Of a stretch of 64,000 nt of DNA, positions 54,014-64,000 are shown in pieces (the first letter of the stretch is position 1; each line of letters starts with the position of its first letter). Source of the stretch: Salinibacterium sp. M195 (lineage in GTDB: Bacteria; Actinomycetota; Actinomycetes; Actinomycetales; Microbacteriaceae); assembly GCF_019443965.1 (NCBI RefSeq), contig NZ_CP040814.1:1798001-1862000 (forward strand), given 5' to 3'. The translations under genes and the position numbers were made by a program. The notes under the pieces are model-generated. The model was not told where the DNA came from, did not search any database, and saw only the letters and a program-made list of their open reading frames with translations.

Positions 54014-54061
54014 CCCACCACTCTACCGGCGTAGCCTTGTGCCCAACGAAAGGACGAGACT

Positions 54062-54229
54062 ATGACGCAATGGTGGTTCAACCACAAGACCGGTGAGGTC
54101 GAAGAGGGTCCGCAGTCACTCGGGGTCGACCGTGACGGACCGTACGACACTCGTGAACAGGCCGAGCACGCGCCCCAAATCGCGGCAGAACGTGCTCGCA
54201 AATGGGCGAATGAGGACTCCGAAGACTAA
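54062..54229 (+). CDS. Small conserved protein beside map, 55 residues
   Basis: The frame from ATG 54062 reads MTQWWFNHKTGEVEEGPQS, then DGPYDTREQAEHAPQIAAER, ending DSED. The W-x-N-x-K/T-G-E-V-E-E-G-P-Q pattern and the G-P-Y-D/A-T-R-E-E/Q-A motif recur, to my recollection, in short actinobacterial proteins next to map that are labelled SPOR-like or wrongly methionine aminopeptidase. The GPYxTRExAE part resembles an SPOR half-repeat, which would suggest peptidoglycan contact, but no export signal is present. AAAGGACGAGACT precedes the start. Confidence 0.7.
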   Translation: MTQWWFNHKTGEVEEGPQSLGVDRDGPYDTREQAEHAPQIAAERARKWANEDSED

Positions 54230-54245
54230 AACGCACAGCGGGGGT

Positions 54246-54281
54246 ATCCGCGGCACAGCGTCGTTGCACCGTGCCGCGGAT
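54246..54281. terminator. Hairpin between the small gene and gdhA
   Basis: ATCCGCGGCAC (54246-54256) pairs with GTGCCGCGGAT (54271-54281), an 11-base perfect stem with a 14-base loop, in the gap between two convergent genes. There is no clear T-run, so it may be a weak or bidirectional terminator. Confidence 0.6.
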
Positions 54282-54284
54282 CAG

Positions 54285-56511
<2,227 letters not shown>

Positions 56512-56576
56512 AGCCGTCAGTCTAACCAAACCAGAGCAGCCAGCGATTGGTGAGGCGAACCGGCGAGTGCGCTGCA

Positions 56577-56605
56577 TTGACGCGTCAGAGCAAGTAGCCT
56601 AAGAA
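56577..56605 (+). promoter_or_regulatory. Candidate promoter of glnA2
   Basis: TTGACG (56577-56582) is followed after 17 bases by TAAGAA (56600-56605), a plausible sigma-70-type pair, 51 bases ahead of the glnA2 start. No palindromic operator is evident beside it. Confidence 0.45.
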
Positions 56606-56656
56606 AGGCACAATCGACGTCGCGAATTCGCGACACGGCTCGGATTGAGGAACTCA

Positions 56657-58000
56657 ATGTCAATGGACAAGCAGCGCGACTTCGTTCTTCGCACTATCGA
56701 AGAGCGCGGCATCAAGTTCGTTCGACTCTGGTTCACGGATGTCGTGGGAACGCTCAAGAGCGTTGCTGTTGCTCCCGCTGAGATTGAGGGCGCTTTCGCT
56801 GAAGGCCTCGGCTTCGACGGCTCGGCCATCGAAGGATTCACTCGAGCTTATGAAGCAGACATGCTTGCACATCCTGACCCCACCACTTTTCAGATTCTGC
56901 CGTGGCGCGGAGAGATTGACCCCACAGCCCGCATGTTCTGTGACATCACAACACCTGACGGCCAGCCGGCAGCATCCGATCCGCGTAATGTGCTCAAGCG
57001 CACGCTCGAGAAGGCAGCCGAGCGCGGGTTCACCTTCTACACGCACCCGGAGATTGAGTTCTACCTCCTCAAGTCGAGCAAGCTCAAGAACGGCCGACCG
57101 CAGCCGGTCGACTCCGCCGGGTTCTTTGACAACGTTCCCGGGGGAACGGCTCACGATTTCCGCCGTCGTTCAGTCCGGATGCTGGAAGATCTCGGAATCT
57201 CGGTGGAATTTAGCCACCACGAATCAGGTCCAGGGCAAAACGAGATTGACCTCCGCTACGCAGACGCGCTGACCACTGCAGACAACATCATGACGTTCCG
57301 CACGGTGATCAAAGAGGTCGCGATCGAGCAGGGTGTTTACGCGACCTTCATGCCGAAGCCAATCTCTGGCCAGCCAGGGTCGGGAATGCACACTCATATG
57401 TCGCTCTTCGAGGGCGATCAGAATGCGTTCTATGACGCAAGTGGTCACTACCAGCTCTCAAACGTTGGCCGCCAATTTATGGCAGGCATCCTCAAGCATG
57501 CCGCCGAAATTACCGCCGTCACGAACCAGTTCGTGAACTCCTACAAGCGTCTTTGGGGCGGTGATGAGGCGCCCAGCTTCGTCACTTGGGGTCACAACAA
57601 CCGTTCTGCACTTGTGCGAGTTCCGCTGTATAAGCCCGGAAAGGGCCAAAGCGCTCGCATCGAGTATCGGGCGCTTGATTCCGCAGCGAACCCCTACTTG
57701 GCGTACTCGCTGTTGCTCGCTGCGGGGCTGAAAGGCATCGAGGAGGGATATGAACTTCCACTCGAGGCTGAAGATGCCGTCGGCGATCTTTCTGAACATG
57801 AGCGTCGAGCGCTCGGTTACGAGCAGTTGCCGTCGAACCTCAACGACGCTCTCGCAATTATGGAGAGTTCAGAGCTCGTCGCCGAGACGCTGGGGGAGCA
57901 GGTATTCAACTTCGTTCTCCTCAACAAGCGTCGCGAGTGGAAGGCATACGGCGCGCAGGTAACCGCCTACGAGCTGGAGAGCAATCTAGAGATTCTCTAG
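56657..58000 (+). CDS. glnA2: Glutamine synthetase family protein, GlnA2-like
   Basis: A 447-residue enzyme of the glutamine synthetase family. It shows FVRLWFTDVVGTLKSVAV and GLGFDGSAIEGFTR in the N-terminal domain, and EIEFYLLK, HHESGPGQNEIDLRYADALT, SGQPGSGMHTHMSLF and NNRSALVRVP in the catalytic part. The order glnA2-glnE-glnA1 and the length match the second synthetase of mycobacteria. It lacks the adenylylation tyrosine: the region reads LEAEDAVGDLSEHERRALGY. So it should escape GlnE control. The ATG at 56657 has GAGGA five bases ahead. It may make glutamine or act on a related amine. Confidence 0.92.
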   Translation: MSMDKQRDFVLRTIEERGIKFVRLWFTDVVGTLKSVAVAPAEIEGAFAEGLGFDGSAIEGFTRAYEADMLAHPDPTTFQILPWRGEIDPTARMFCDITTPDGQPAASDPRNVLKRTLEKAAERGFTFYTHPEIEFYLLKSSKLKNGRPQPVDSAGFFDNVPGGTAHDFRRRSVRMLEDLGISVEFSHHESGPGQNEIDLRYADALTTADNIMTFRTVIKEVAIEQGVYATFMPKPISGQPGSGMHTHMSLFEGDQNAFYDASGHYQLSNVGRQFMAGILKHAAEITAVTNQFVNSYKRLWGGDEAPSFVTWGHNNRSALVRVPLYKPGKGQSARIEYRALDSAANPYLAYSLLLAAGLKGIEEGYELPLEAEDAVGDLSEHERRALGYEQLPSNLNDALAIMESSELVAETLGEQVFNFVLLNKRREWKAYGAQVTAYELESNLEIL

Positions 58001-58016
58001 AGGTCGTCGACTCGAA

Positions 58017-60947
58017 ATGTCTAGGTCTCCGTACACTCTGACCGAACTTGCCAAGCTCGGTTTCTTAGAACTGAGCGAAGCACGCGAGCGCCTTGTGGCT
58101 CTCAACCGTCCCGAGCTTTTGGGGCTCTTTGCGCGGGCGGCAGACCCCGATCAGGCGTTACGGCTGTTGCTGGCGCTTGAAGAATCTGCACCAGAAAAAC
58201 TTGAGCCGATTATTGCCAACGACGCCGCGGCCGTGCGGCTTGTGAAGATTTTTGGTGCGTCATCGGGCCTTGGCGACTTCTTCGTTCGGCATCCTCAAGA
58301 ATTGGATGCGTTGTGCGAGCCGATCGCTGGACCATCAGAGCCCGAGGAATATGTCGCCGTGCTGGCGGAGGCGACCGATGGTTGTGAAGGAGAAGATGCC
58401 TGGGTTGCTTTGCGCATCCGCTATCGCCGTGAGCTTGCAAAGCTCACCGGCTGGGACCTCGCGCAAGAAGATCCTCTTGGAGCCGTAGACCGCGTCGCGA
58501 TGGCGTTGGCCGACCTTGCGGGGGCCGCCCTTGAAGAGTCCCTGAATATCGCACGCCGCACGGTTCACTTTCCCGCATCCGACATCGCGGCTACGCGTGT
58601 GGCCATCATCGGAATGGGCAAGGCTGGCGCGCGTGAGCTGAACTACGTGTCGGATGTTGATGTCATCTTTGTCACTGAGCCGGATGGCATTGACGCTAAC
58701 CGCGCGGTTGAAATCGCGACGAGCCTTGCCGTTCAAACTATGCGCGGGATAAACGACCTCACACTCGAGCCGGGACTGTGGGAAGTCGACGCAAACCTTC
58801 GCCCTGAGGGCAAAGACGGCGCTCTGGTGCGCACGCTGGAATCGCATCTTGCCTACTACGAACGTTGGGCAGATAGTTGGGAGTTTCAAGCGCTCCTCAA
58901 GGCACGTCCGATCGCCGGTGATCACGAGCTTGGCCAACGCTACGTTGCTGGTGTCGCGCCTATGGTGTGGTCGAGTGCGTCCCGTGAGAACTTCGTAGCG
59001 TCGGTTCAACGAATGCGTGAACGCGTCACCGAGAACATTCCTCCCGAGGAACGCGATGTACAGCTCAAATTGGGGCCGGGCGGTCTTCGCGACATTGAGT
59101 TCACCGTGCAATTGCTCCAACTGGTGCACGGTCAAAACGATGAAGATGTGCGTCAGACCTCAAGTCTGCGTGCACTTATTGCCCTCGCCGAGCATGGCTA
59201 CATCGGTCGAACTGAGGCGGGCGAGTTTGCCAGGGATTACCGTTTTCTCCGGCTGTTAGAGCACCGCATCCAATTGTCGCGGCTGCGCAGAACTCACTTG
59301 ATGCCGCGGGATCCCGATGATCTTCGTGTGCTCGCGCGCGCGACCGGAATCGCCACGAGTGCGAGCGACCTGACTGAGCAATGGCAGCGCACCAAAATCG
59401 CGGTTCGCCGGCTACACGAGCGCCTGTTTTATCGGCCGCTCCTTTCGGCCGTCGCGGCTCTCCCCGATGAGGGGATTGCGCTGTCGAGCGAGCAAGCTGC
59501 CGCGCGTCTTGCAGCAATCGGATTCCTCGACCCCAAGGGCGCCTTGGCGCATATTGCCGCGCTCACGGGTGGTCTAACGCGTCGTGCAACGGTGCAGAAA
59601 ACTCTCCTGCCTGTCATGCTGCAGTGGTTTTCTGACGGTGCAGACCCAGATTACGGACTGTTGGCGTTCCGACGTCTAAGCGAAGCGCTGGGGGAGGCAT
59701 ACTGGTTCCTCAGAATGCTTCGGGACTCATCTGGTGCTGCAGAACGCCTAACGCATGTCCTTTCGTCTTCCAAGTACGTCGGTTCGCTCTTTGAACGGAT
59801 TCCCGAAGCTGCAGCGTGGCTCGAGCACGAAAAGGAACTGCGTCCCCGCTCGATCGAGGTGTTGCAAGACGAATCCCGCGCGATAGTCTCACGCCACAAG
59901 GGTGACGAAAAAGCTGCTGCTGCAGCTCTCCGCATCGCACGGCGCCGGGAAGTGCTTCGACTCGCGCTTGGGTCGATCCTGGGGGTCACAACGATCCAAG
60001 AACTGGGCCGAGGGCTCAGCGATGTAACGACCACCATTCTTGAAGGCGCTCTCGCAGTGCTCCGCCCCGAGCCGGATGGCATCGAATTCGGAGTCATCGC
60101 GATGGGTCGCTACGGCGGGGCAGAGTCAGGTTTCGGATCCGACACCGACGTCATGTATGTCTATCGCGCAACTGACGCTGCCAGCGAAGACGCAGCAAAG
60201 CGTGCTGAGGCCCTTGCGAAGGGCTTAACGCGCATCACCGAGGACGTGAAGCTGCCCTTGGAACTCGATCTCGATCTGCGGCCAGAGGGCAAGAATGGCG
60301 CCATCGTGCGCTCATTGGACTCCTACAAGGCCTACTACGAGCGTTGGTCGCTAACCTGGGAAGCGCAAGCGCTGTTGCGAGCACGCGGCGTAGCGGGCGA
60401 CGTGGCGCTTCTCAACGATTTCGAAACGCTTGCGAACAGCGTGCGGTATCCACGCTCGATTTCGGTGCAAGACGTGCGTGAGGTCAAACGAATCAAAGCC
60501 AGAGTGGAATCTGAGCGGCTTCCGCAGGCAGCGGACCCGTCGCGACATCTGAAATTGGGGCGCGGCTCGCTCAGCGATGTCGAATGGTTCGTGCAGCTGC
60601 TGCAGTTGCAGCACGGCGCACGAGTCGAAGGCTTGCGCACAACATCGACTCTGGATGCTCTCGACGCCGCTGTCGCTGAAAAGCTCGTTACGGCATCCGA
60701 CGCGGCGCGCTTACGCGAAGCGTGGATTCTAGCTTCACGGGCGCGCTCAGCGATCACCCTCTGGACATCGAAAGCTGCAGACGTTCTTCCCAACGACCGT
60801 CTTCAACTTGAAGGCATAGCTCGAATGCTGGAGTATCCACCGGGGTCAGCAACCAAACTCGAAGAGGATTATCTCCGCGCCACCCGCCGCTCTCGTCGGG
60901 TTTTCGAGCGACGTTTTTACGGCGTGACCAACGTCGTGCGCTCGTAG
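58017..60947 (+). CDS. glnE: Glutamine synthetase adenylyltransferase
   Basis: A 976-residue two-headed regulator that adds AMP to, and removes it from, glutamine synthetase. Both nucleotidyltransferase domains are visible: the N-terminal one with IIGMGKAGARELNYVSDVDV (about 198-217) and the C-terminal one with AMGRYGGAESGFGSDTDVMY (about 695-715). Each is followed by an LRPEGKxGxLVR-type segment and a KARPIAGD or RARGVAGD segment. All aspartate pairs look intact, so both activities are expected. It lies 16 bases after glnA2 and converges on glnA1, its likely target. Confidence 0.96.
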   Translation: MSRSPYTLTELAKLGFLELSEARERLVALNRPELLGLFARAADPDQALRLLLALEESAPEKLEPIIANDAAAVRLVKIFGASSGLGDFFVRHPQELDALCEPIAGPSEPEEYVAVLAEATDGCEGEDAWVALRIRYRRELAKLTGWDLAQEDPLGAVDRVAMALADLAGAALEESLNIARRTVHFPASDIAATRVAIIGMGKAGARELNYVSDVDVIFVTEPDGIDANRAVEIATSLAVQTMRGINDLTLEPGLWEVDANLRPEGKDGALVRTLESHLAYYERWADSWEFQALLKARPIAGDHELGQRYVAGVAPMVWSSASRENFVASVQRMRERVTENIPPEERDVQLKLGPGGLRDIEFTVQLLQLVHGQNDEDVRQTSSLRALIALAEHGYIGRTEAGEFARDYRFLRLLEHRIQLSRLRRTHLMPRDPDDLRVLARATGIATSASDLTEQWQRTKIAVRRLHERLFYRPLLSAVAALPDEGIALSSEQAAARLAAIGFLDPKGALAHIAALTGGLTRRATVQKTLLPVMLQWFSDGADPDYGLLAFRRLSEALGEAYWFLRMLRDSSGAAERLTHVLSSSKYVGSLFERIPEAAAWLEHEKELRPRSIEVLQDESRAIVSRHKGDEKAAAAALRIARRREVLRLALGSILGVTTIQELGRGLSDVTTTILEGALAVLRPEPDGIEFGVIAMGRYGGAESGFGSDTDVMYVYRATDAASEDAAKRAEALAKGLTRITEDVKLPLELDLDLRPEGKNGAIVRSLDSYKAYYERWSLTWEAQALLRARGVAGDVALLNDFETLANSVRYPRSISVQDVREVKRIKARVESERLPQAADPSRHLKLGRGSLSDVEWFVQLLQLQHGARVEGLRTTSTLDALDAAVAEKLVTASDAARLREAWILASRARSAITLWTSKAADVLPNDRLQLEGIARMLEYPPGSATKLEEDYLRATRRSRRVFERRFYGVTNVVRS

Positions 60948-61072
60948 CCAGCGAACGGATCGAAAGAAAGTTCTTCGTTGGTCGGCCTAGCGTTACATGA
61001 GGCTCACTGCAGGCTTAGTGCCACTTTTCGAGTGTCTGCCTCGCGAGCTACTGCTGGGGTCGTTAACGAAAA

Positions 61073-61102
61073 TCGGGCCGCATCCCCAAGGATGCGGCCC
61101 GA
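61073..61102. terminator. Bidirectional terminator between glnE and glnA1
   Basis: TCGGGCCGCATCC (61073-61085) pairs with GGATGCGGCCCGA (61090-61102) around a CCAA loop, a 13-base perfect stem. On the minus strand it is followed by TTTTCG, fitting a factor-independent terminator for glnA1; on the plus strand AAATT follows, weaker for glnE. Confidence 0.88.
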
Positions 61103-61121
61103 AATTATGCTGCGTTAGTGC

Positions 61122-62558
61122 TTAGACACCGAAGTACAGTTCGTACTCGTACGGGTGCGGGCGCTGCGCGAACGGAAGAAGTTCGTTGGTGCGCTTGTAG
61201 TCAATCCACGTCTCAATGAGGTCCTTGGTGAAGACATTGCCTTCCATGAGGAACTCGTGGTCGTCTTCGAGAGCAACAAGTGCTTCTTCGAGCGAAGCGG
61301 GAACCTGAGGAATCAGGCGAGCTTCCTCGGGAGGCAGCTCGTAAAGGTCCTTGTCAACGGGCTCGTGCGGCTCAATCTTGTTCTTGATGCCGTCGAGTCC
61401 AGCCATAAGCTGAGCAGCGAACGCGAGGTAAGGGTTACCCGATGCGTCGGGTGCGCGGAACTCAATGCGCTTTGCCTTGGGGTTCGTTCCCGTGATCGGA
61501 ATACGGATGGAAGCCGAGCGGTTTCCGGCCGAATACACGAGGTTTACGGGAGCTTCGAATCCGGGGATGAGGCGACGGTACGAGTTGACGGTTGGGTTCG
61601 TGAAGGCGAGCACGGCAGGAGCGTGCTTGAGCAGCCCACCGATGTACCAGCGAGCGGTGTCGCTGAGTCCTCCGTAGCCCTTCTCGTCATAGAACAACGG
61701 CGTGCCATCGTTCCAGAGCGACTGGTGGGTGTGCATTCCTGACCCGTTGTCGCCGAAGATTGGCTTCGGCATAAACGTTGCCGTCTTGCCCCATTCACTT
61801 GCGGTGTTCTTGACGATGTACTTGAACTTCAGGATGTCGTCACCGGCGTGCACCAGAGTGTCGAACTTGTAGTTGATCTCGCCTTGGCCGGCCGTTCCGA
61901 CCTCGTGGTGGCTGCGCTCAACTTCGAGTCCTACATCGATGAGCTTCATGACGATGTCGTCGCGAATGTCGGCGTGCTGGTCAACGGGGGAGACCGGGAA
62001 GTATCCACCCTTCATGGGAGTCTTGTTGGCGAGGTTTCCGCCTACTTCTGTGCGGCCGCTGTTCCATGCGCCTTCGCTGGAGTCGACTTCGTAGAAGCTC
62101 TTGTTGGCGCTCACTTCGTAGCGCACGTCATCGAAGATGTAGAACTCTGCTTCTGATGCGAAGAATGCTGTGTCGGCGATTCCGGTCGACGTCAGATATT
62201 TCTCGGCCTTCTTGGCAACCTGGCGCGGATCGCGAGGGTAGATCTCGCCGTTGCGGGGGTTGTAGATGTCGAAAATGATGATGAGTGTGCGCTCGACACG
62301 GAAGGGGTCGACGTAGGCGGTGGTGACGTCGGGGATCAGTTGAAGGTCCGACTCATGAATCGACTGGAAACCGCGGATCGATGAACCGTCGAAGAGCTGG
62401 CCTACGGAGAAGAAATCTTCATCGACGGTGGCTGCGGGGATGTTGAAGTGCTGCTGGATTCCTGGCAGATCGGTAAACCGGATGTCGAGAAACTTTACGT
62501 CTGTGTCCTTGATGAATGCAAGAACCTCAGACGAATTGGAAAACTTCGGATGAGACAT
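61122..62558 (-). CDS. glnA1: Glutamine synthetase type I, adenylylated form
   Basis: A 478-residue enzyme, the same length as mycobacterial GlnA1, making glutamine from glutamate and ammonia. Family segments are [38 protein letters not shown], the [11 protein letters not shown] stretch, [16 protein letters not shown] ATP-site residues ([11 protein letters not shown]) and [10 protein letters not shown]. The GlnE target tyrosine is Y406 in [12 protein letters not shown]. The ATG at 62558 has GGGAG ahead and begins the family N-terminus ([14 protein letters not shown]); the frame is open to 62645. A terminator follows it, and an RDD gene is divergent upstream. Confidence 0.96.
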   Translation of the reverse strand: MSHPKFSNSSEVLAFIKDTDVKFLDIRFTDLPGIQQHFNIPAATVDEDFFSVGQLFDGSSIRGFQSIHESDLQLIPDVTTAYVDPFRVERTLIIIFDIYNPRNGEIYPRDPRQVAKKAEKYLTSTGIADTAFFASEAEFYIFDDVRYEVSANKSFYEVDSSEGAWNSGRTEVGGNLANKTPMKGGYFPVSPVDQHADIRDDIVMKLIDVGLEVERSHHEVGTAGQGEINYKFDTLVHAGDDILKFKYIVKNTASEWGKTATFMPKPIFGDNGSGMHTHQSLWNDGTPLFYDEKGYGGLSDTARWYIGGLLKHAPAVLAFTNPTVNSYRRLIPGFEAPVNLVYSAGNRSASIRIPITGTNPKAKRIEFRAPDASGNPYLAFAAQLMAGLDGIKNKIEPHEPVDKDLYELPPEEARLIPQVPASLEEALVALEDDHEFLMEGNVFTKDLIETWIDYKRTNELLPFAQRPHPYEYELYFGV

Positions 62559-62694
62559 TGAGTAGAACTCCCAGTGGTTCATTGGCGATCGGCTGTCGTT
62601 ACAACCACCTTCTAGGGTACAGAAGAAGGGTTTCGCCTGCGTCACCGGATTGTTTCCGGCATGTTACGGTGCCGGGACTGGTTAGGCTGGTGCA

Positions 62695-63099
62695 GTGCAA
62701 CAGCCGCAAAACTCTCACGACCAATGGCCAGGAAAATCTATCGGGCTACCCATTGCAGGCCCGCGTTCGATTGCGAGATTTGGCCGTCGACTAGTTGCCT
62801 TGACTATCGACTGGGCGTTCGCAGTTGTCGTCTCAATCGCGTTCTTCGACTATGACGCTTTCGCGACCTTGGCAGTATTTGTCACCGCACAGATCGTCTT
62901 GCTACTCACAGCGAACGGCAGCTTTGGTCATTTGATCACAGGGCTGCGGGTGGTTCCTGTCGCTGGAGGATACCTCGGCGTGTGGCGTCCGATCGTTCGG
63001 ACGCTCCTTATGGCGCTCGTCATTCCCGCAGTGATTTGGGATGCGGATCAACGTGGCATGCACGACAGGCTAGCTGGCACGCTGCTGGTCCGACGCTAG
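62695..63099 (+). CDS. RDD-family membrane protein
   Basis: A 134-residue protein with an RDD domain: ARFGRRLVALTIDWAFAVVV near residue 27, then GSFGHLITGLRVVP and the closing IWDADQRGMHDRLAGTLLVR. Three or so membrane helices. The function of the family is unclear; some members exchange ions or take part in stress tolerance. The start is a GTG. Position between glnA1 and a DUF4191 gene is the standard order in actinobacteria, which supports the call. Confidence 0.88.
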   Translation: MQQPQNSHDQWPGKSIGLPIAGPRSIARFGRRLVALTIDWAFAVVVSIAFFDYDAFATLAVFVTAQIVLLLTANGSFGHLITGLRVVPVAGGYLGVWRPIVRTLLMALVIPAVIWDADQRGMHDRLAGTLLVRR

Positions 63100-63145
63100 A
63101 CGCGCACAATGGCAGACGTGTTCGCCAGCCACGGCGTCGCGTGGA

Positions 63146-63871
63146 TTATGCCCGCTGTGAACGCTGAGCCCGTGCCTTCATCGGATCGATCCCCTTGGGA
63201 ATGGGCAGCCCGTTCTTTTCCAGTGAGGTCAGACGGTTTGAGATTGCGAGAATCTCGGGCTTGCGCAGAACGTTCTTGAGACGACCGAGTGCGGGAGCCA
63301 GCTTGTGCAGCGCTACTGATTCAGCATCGGGTCCGACATAGATAAAGTGCACGGGAACGTTGGGCAGGAAGCGAACCATCTTTCGACGTTCATCCTCAAG
63401 CATCTTCTGTGTACGGCTTCGTGGGCCTTCGCCAATGAGAGCGATTCCGCCCTTTCCGACGGCGCGATAGACGGCATCTTGAGTCTTCGGGCTGATAGCG
63501 ACGGGCATTTCGCTTGCCGTCCATCCGCGTCGAAGTGAGCTTTTCAACACGGCACCGACGGCACCGGGCTGTCCAGCAATCTGCGAATAAGCGGCACGCT
63601 CAGCTCGGCGGCCGAGCACAATCAGGAAGGCGAGAAGCCCGGCCATGACGCCAGCAACGATGTAGAGCACGAAGCCCAAAACGTTGTCACGCGATGTGAT
63701 GAACGCAAGCGCGAGTCCGACAAGAATGGGGAGCAGGAACGCCAGTAAGAAGAACCATACGGCGAGGTTGTCGTACCGTCGTGTCATCTGGAAGACCTGG
63801 TACATCTGTTTGATGCGACCGGGTTCTTTCGGAGCTTTTGGAGCCTTCGGAGTCTTTTCGCTGCGTGCCAT
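63146..63871 (-). CDS. DUF4191 membrane protein
   Basis: A 241-residue protein of the actinobacterial DUF4191 family. A Lys/Pro-rich N-terminus (EKTPKAPKAPKEPGRIKQMY) leads to YQVFQMTRRYDNLAVWFFLL, two membrane helices (about 38-58 and 65-90), then a cytoplasmic part with RRGWTASEMPVAISPKTQDA and RKMVRFLPNVPVHFIYVG. No function is known. The ATG at 63871 starts at the family N-terminus; the frame is open 37 codons further. In many actinobacteria lipA follows upstream; the last 130 bases here show no recognisable coding sequence. Confidence 0.88.
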   Translation of the reverse strand: MARSEKTPKAPKAPKEPGRIKQMYQVFQMTRRYDNLAVWFFLLAFLLPILVGLALAFITSRDNVLGFVLYIVAGVMAGLLAFLIVLGRRAERAAYSQIAGQPGAVGAVLKSSLRRGWTASEMPVAISPKTQDAVYRAVGKGGIALIGEGPRSRTQKMLEDERRKMVRFLPNVPVHFIYVGPDAESVALHKLAPALGRLKNVLRKPEILAISNRLTSLEKNGLPIPKGIDPMKARAQRSQRA

Positions 63872-64000
63872 GCTTCTAGGATACGGCCTTCTGCGGGATG
63901 CTGGATGCCCGATGTGACCGGTGACCGAAATCCTGGTGTCGCACGGGGGGAATGCTGACACTTCACCTCCCGAATTGACCAAGCTTCTCGTTCTCCACCG

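Noticed and set aside
63872..64000. Possible start of a lipA-type gene at the right edge
   Set aside because: Gene order in relatives suggested it, but no frame in the last 130 bases matches lipoyl synthase.

Overview
The window is a stretch of actinobacterial chromosome, most likely from a member of the Microbacteriaceae. The evidence is the gene content: a homodimeric pyruvate dehydrogenase E1 (aceE) next to a fasR-fabD-fabH-acpP-fabF cluster, the glnA2-glnE-glnA1 block followed by RDD and DUF4191 genes, a RamB-type regulator divergent from the glyoxylate genes, polyphosphate glucokinase, a DUF3145 gene, a PolA-like exonuclease/polymerase and a class A rnpB. A genus cannot be fixed from sequence reading alone. 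Base composition looks only moderately GC-rich for the phylum.

Layout. 1-1600: the end of a surface-polysaccharide locus on the minus strand (a truncated glycosyltransferase and a sugar aminotransferase). 1601-2860: non-coding and decayed DNA with IS3-family transposase fragments pointing at each other. 2900-13264: an accessory catabolic island. A GntR/UTRA regulator and a HAD hydrolase sit on the minus strand, divergent from a seven-gene plus-strand operon: an MtnA-type isomerase, a three-part sugar ABC importer, an MtnK-type kinase, a class II aldolase and an aldolase-dehydrogenase fusion. Together they predict uptake of a 5-modified ribose (5-deoxyribose or 5-methylthioribose), phosphorylation, isomerisation and cleavage to dihydroxyacetone phosphate plus an aldehyde.

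13321-25165: mixed housekeeping and hypothetical genes around the glyoxylate shunt (ramB, aceA, aceB), whose control region carries short tandem repeats. 25170-31086: an Lrp/AsnC regulator divergent from a complete peptide-type ABC importer. 31171-34483: a carotenoid-desaturase-like oxidoreductase, a DUF3145 protein and a short-chain dehydrogenase. 34614-42209: the fatty-acid initiation and elongation cluster, its PucR-type activator and aceE, all on the minus strand, so acetyl-CoA supply and its use in lipid synthesis lie side by side.

42388-51590: a peroxiredoxin, tRNA-Val, a lipoprotein, an 1820-residue protein joining a very long acidic low-complexity region to an NCS1-type permease, a Nif3-like protein, a coiled-coil protein whose usual zinc ribbon has decayed, and the RNase P RNA. 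51667-64000: a VIT1-family transporter, polyphosphate glucokinase, methionine aminopeptidase, glutamate dehydrogenase, panB, and the nitrogen-assimilation block glnA2, glnE, glnA1, followed by RDD and DUF4191 membrane proteins.

The two items most worth following are the predicted modified-ribose operon with its own importer and aldolase-dehydrogenase fusion, and the giant acidic extension on the NCS1-type permease. All identifications come from reading motifs, lengths and neighbourhood; no database search was run.
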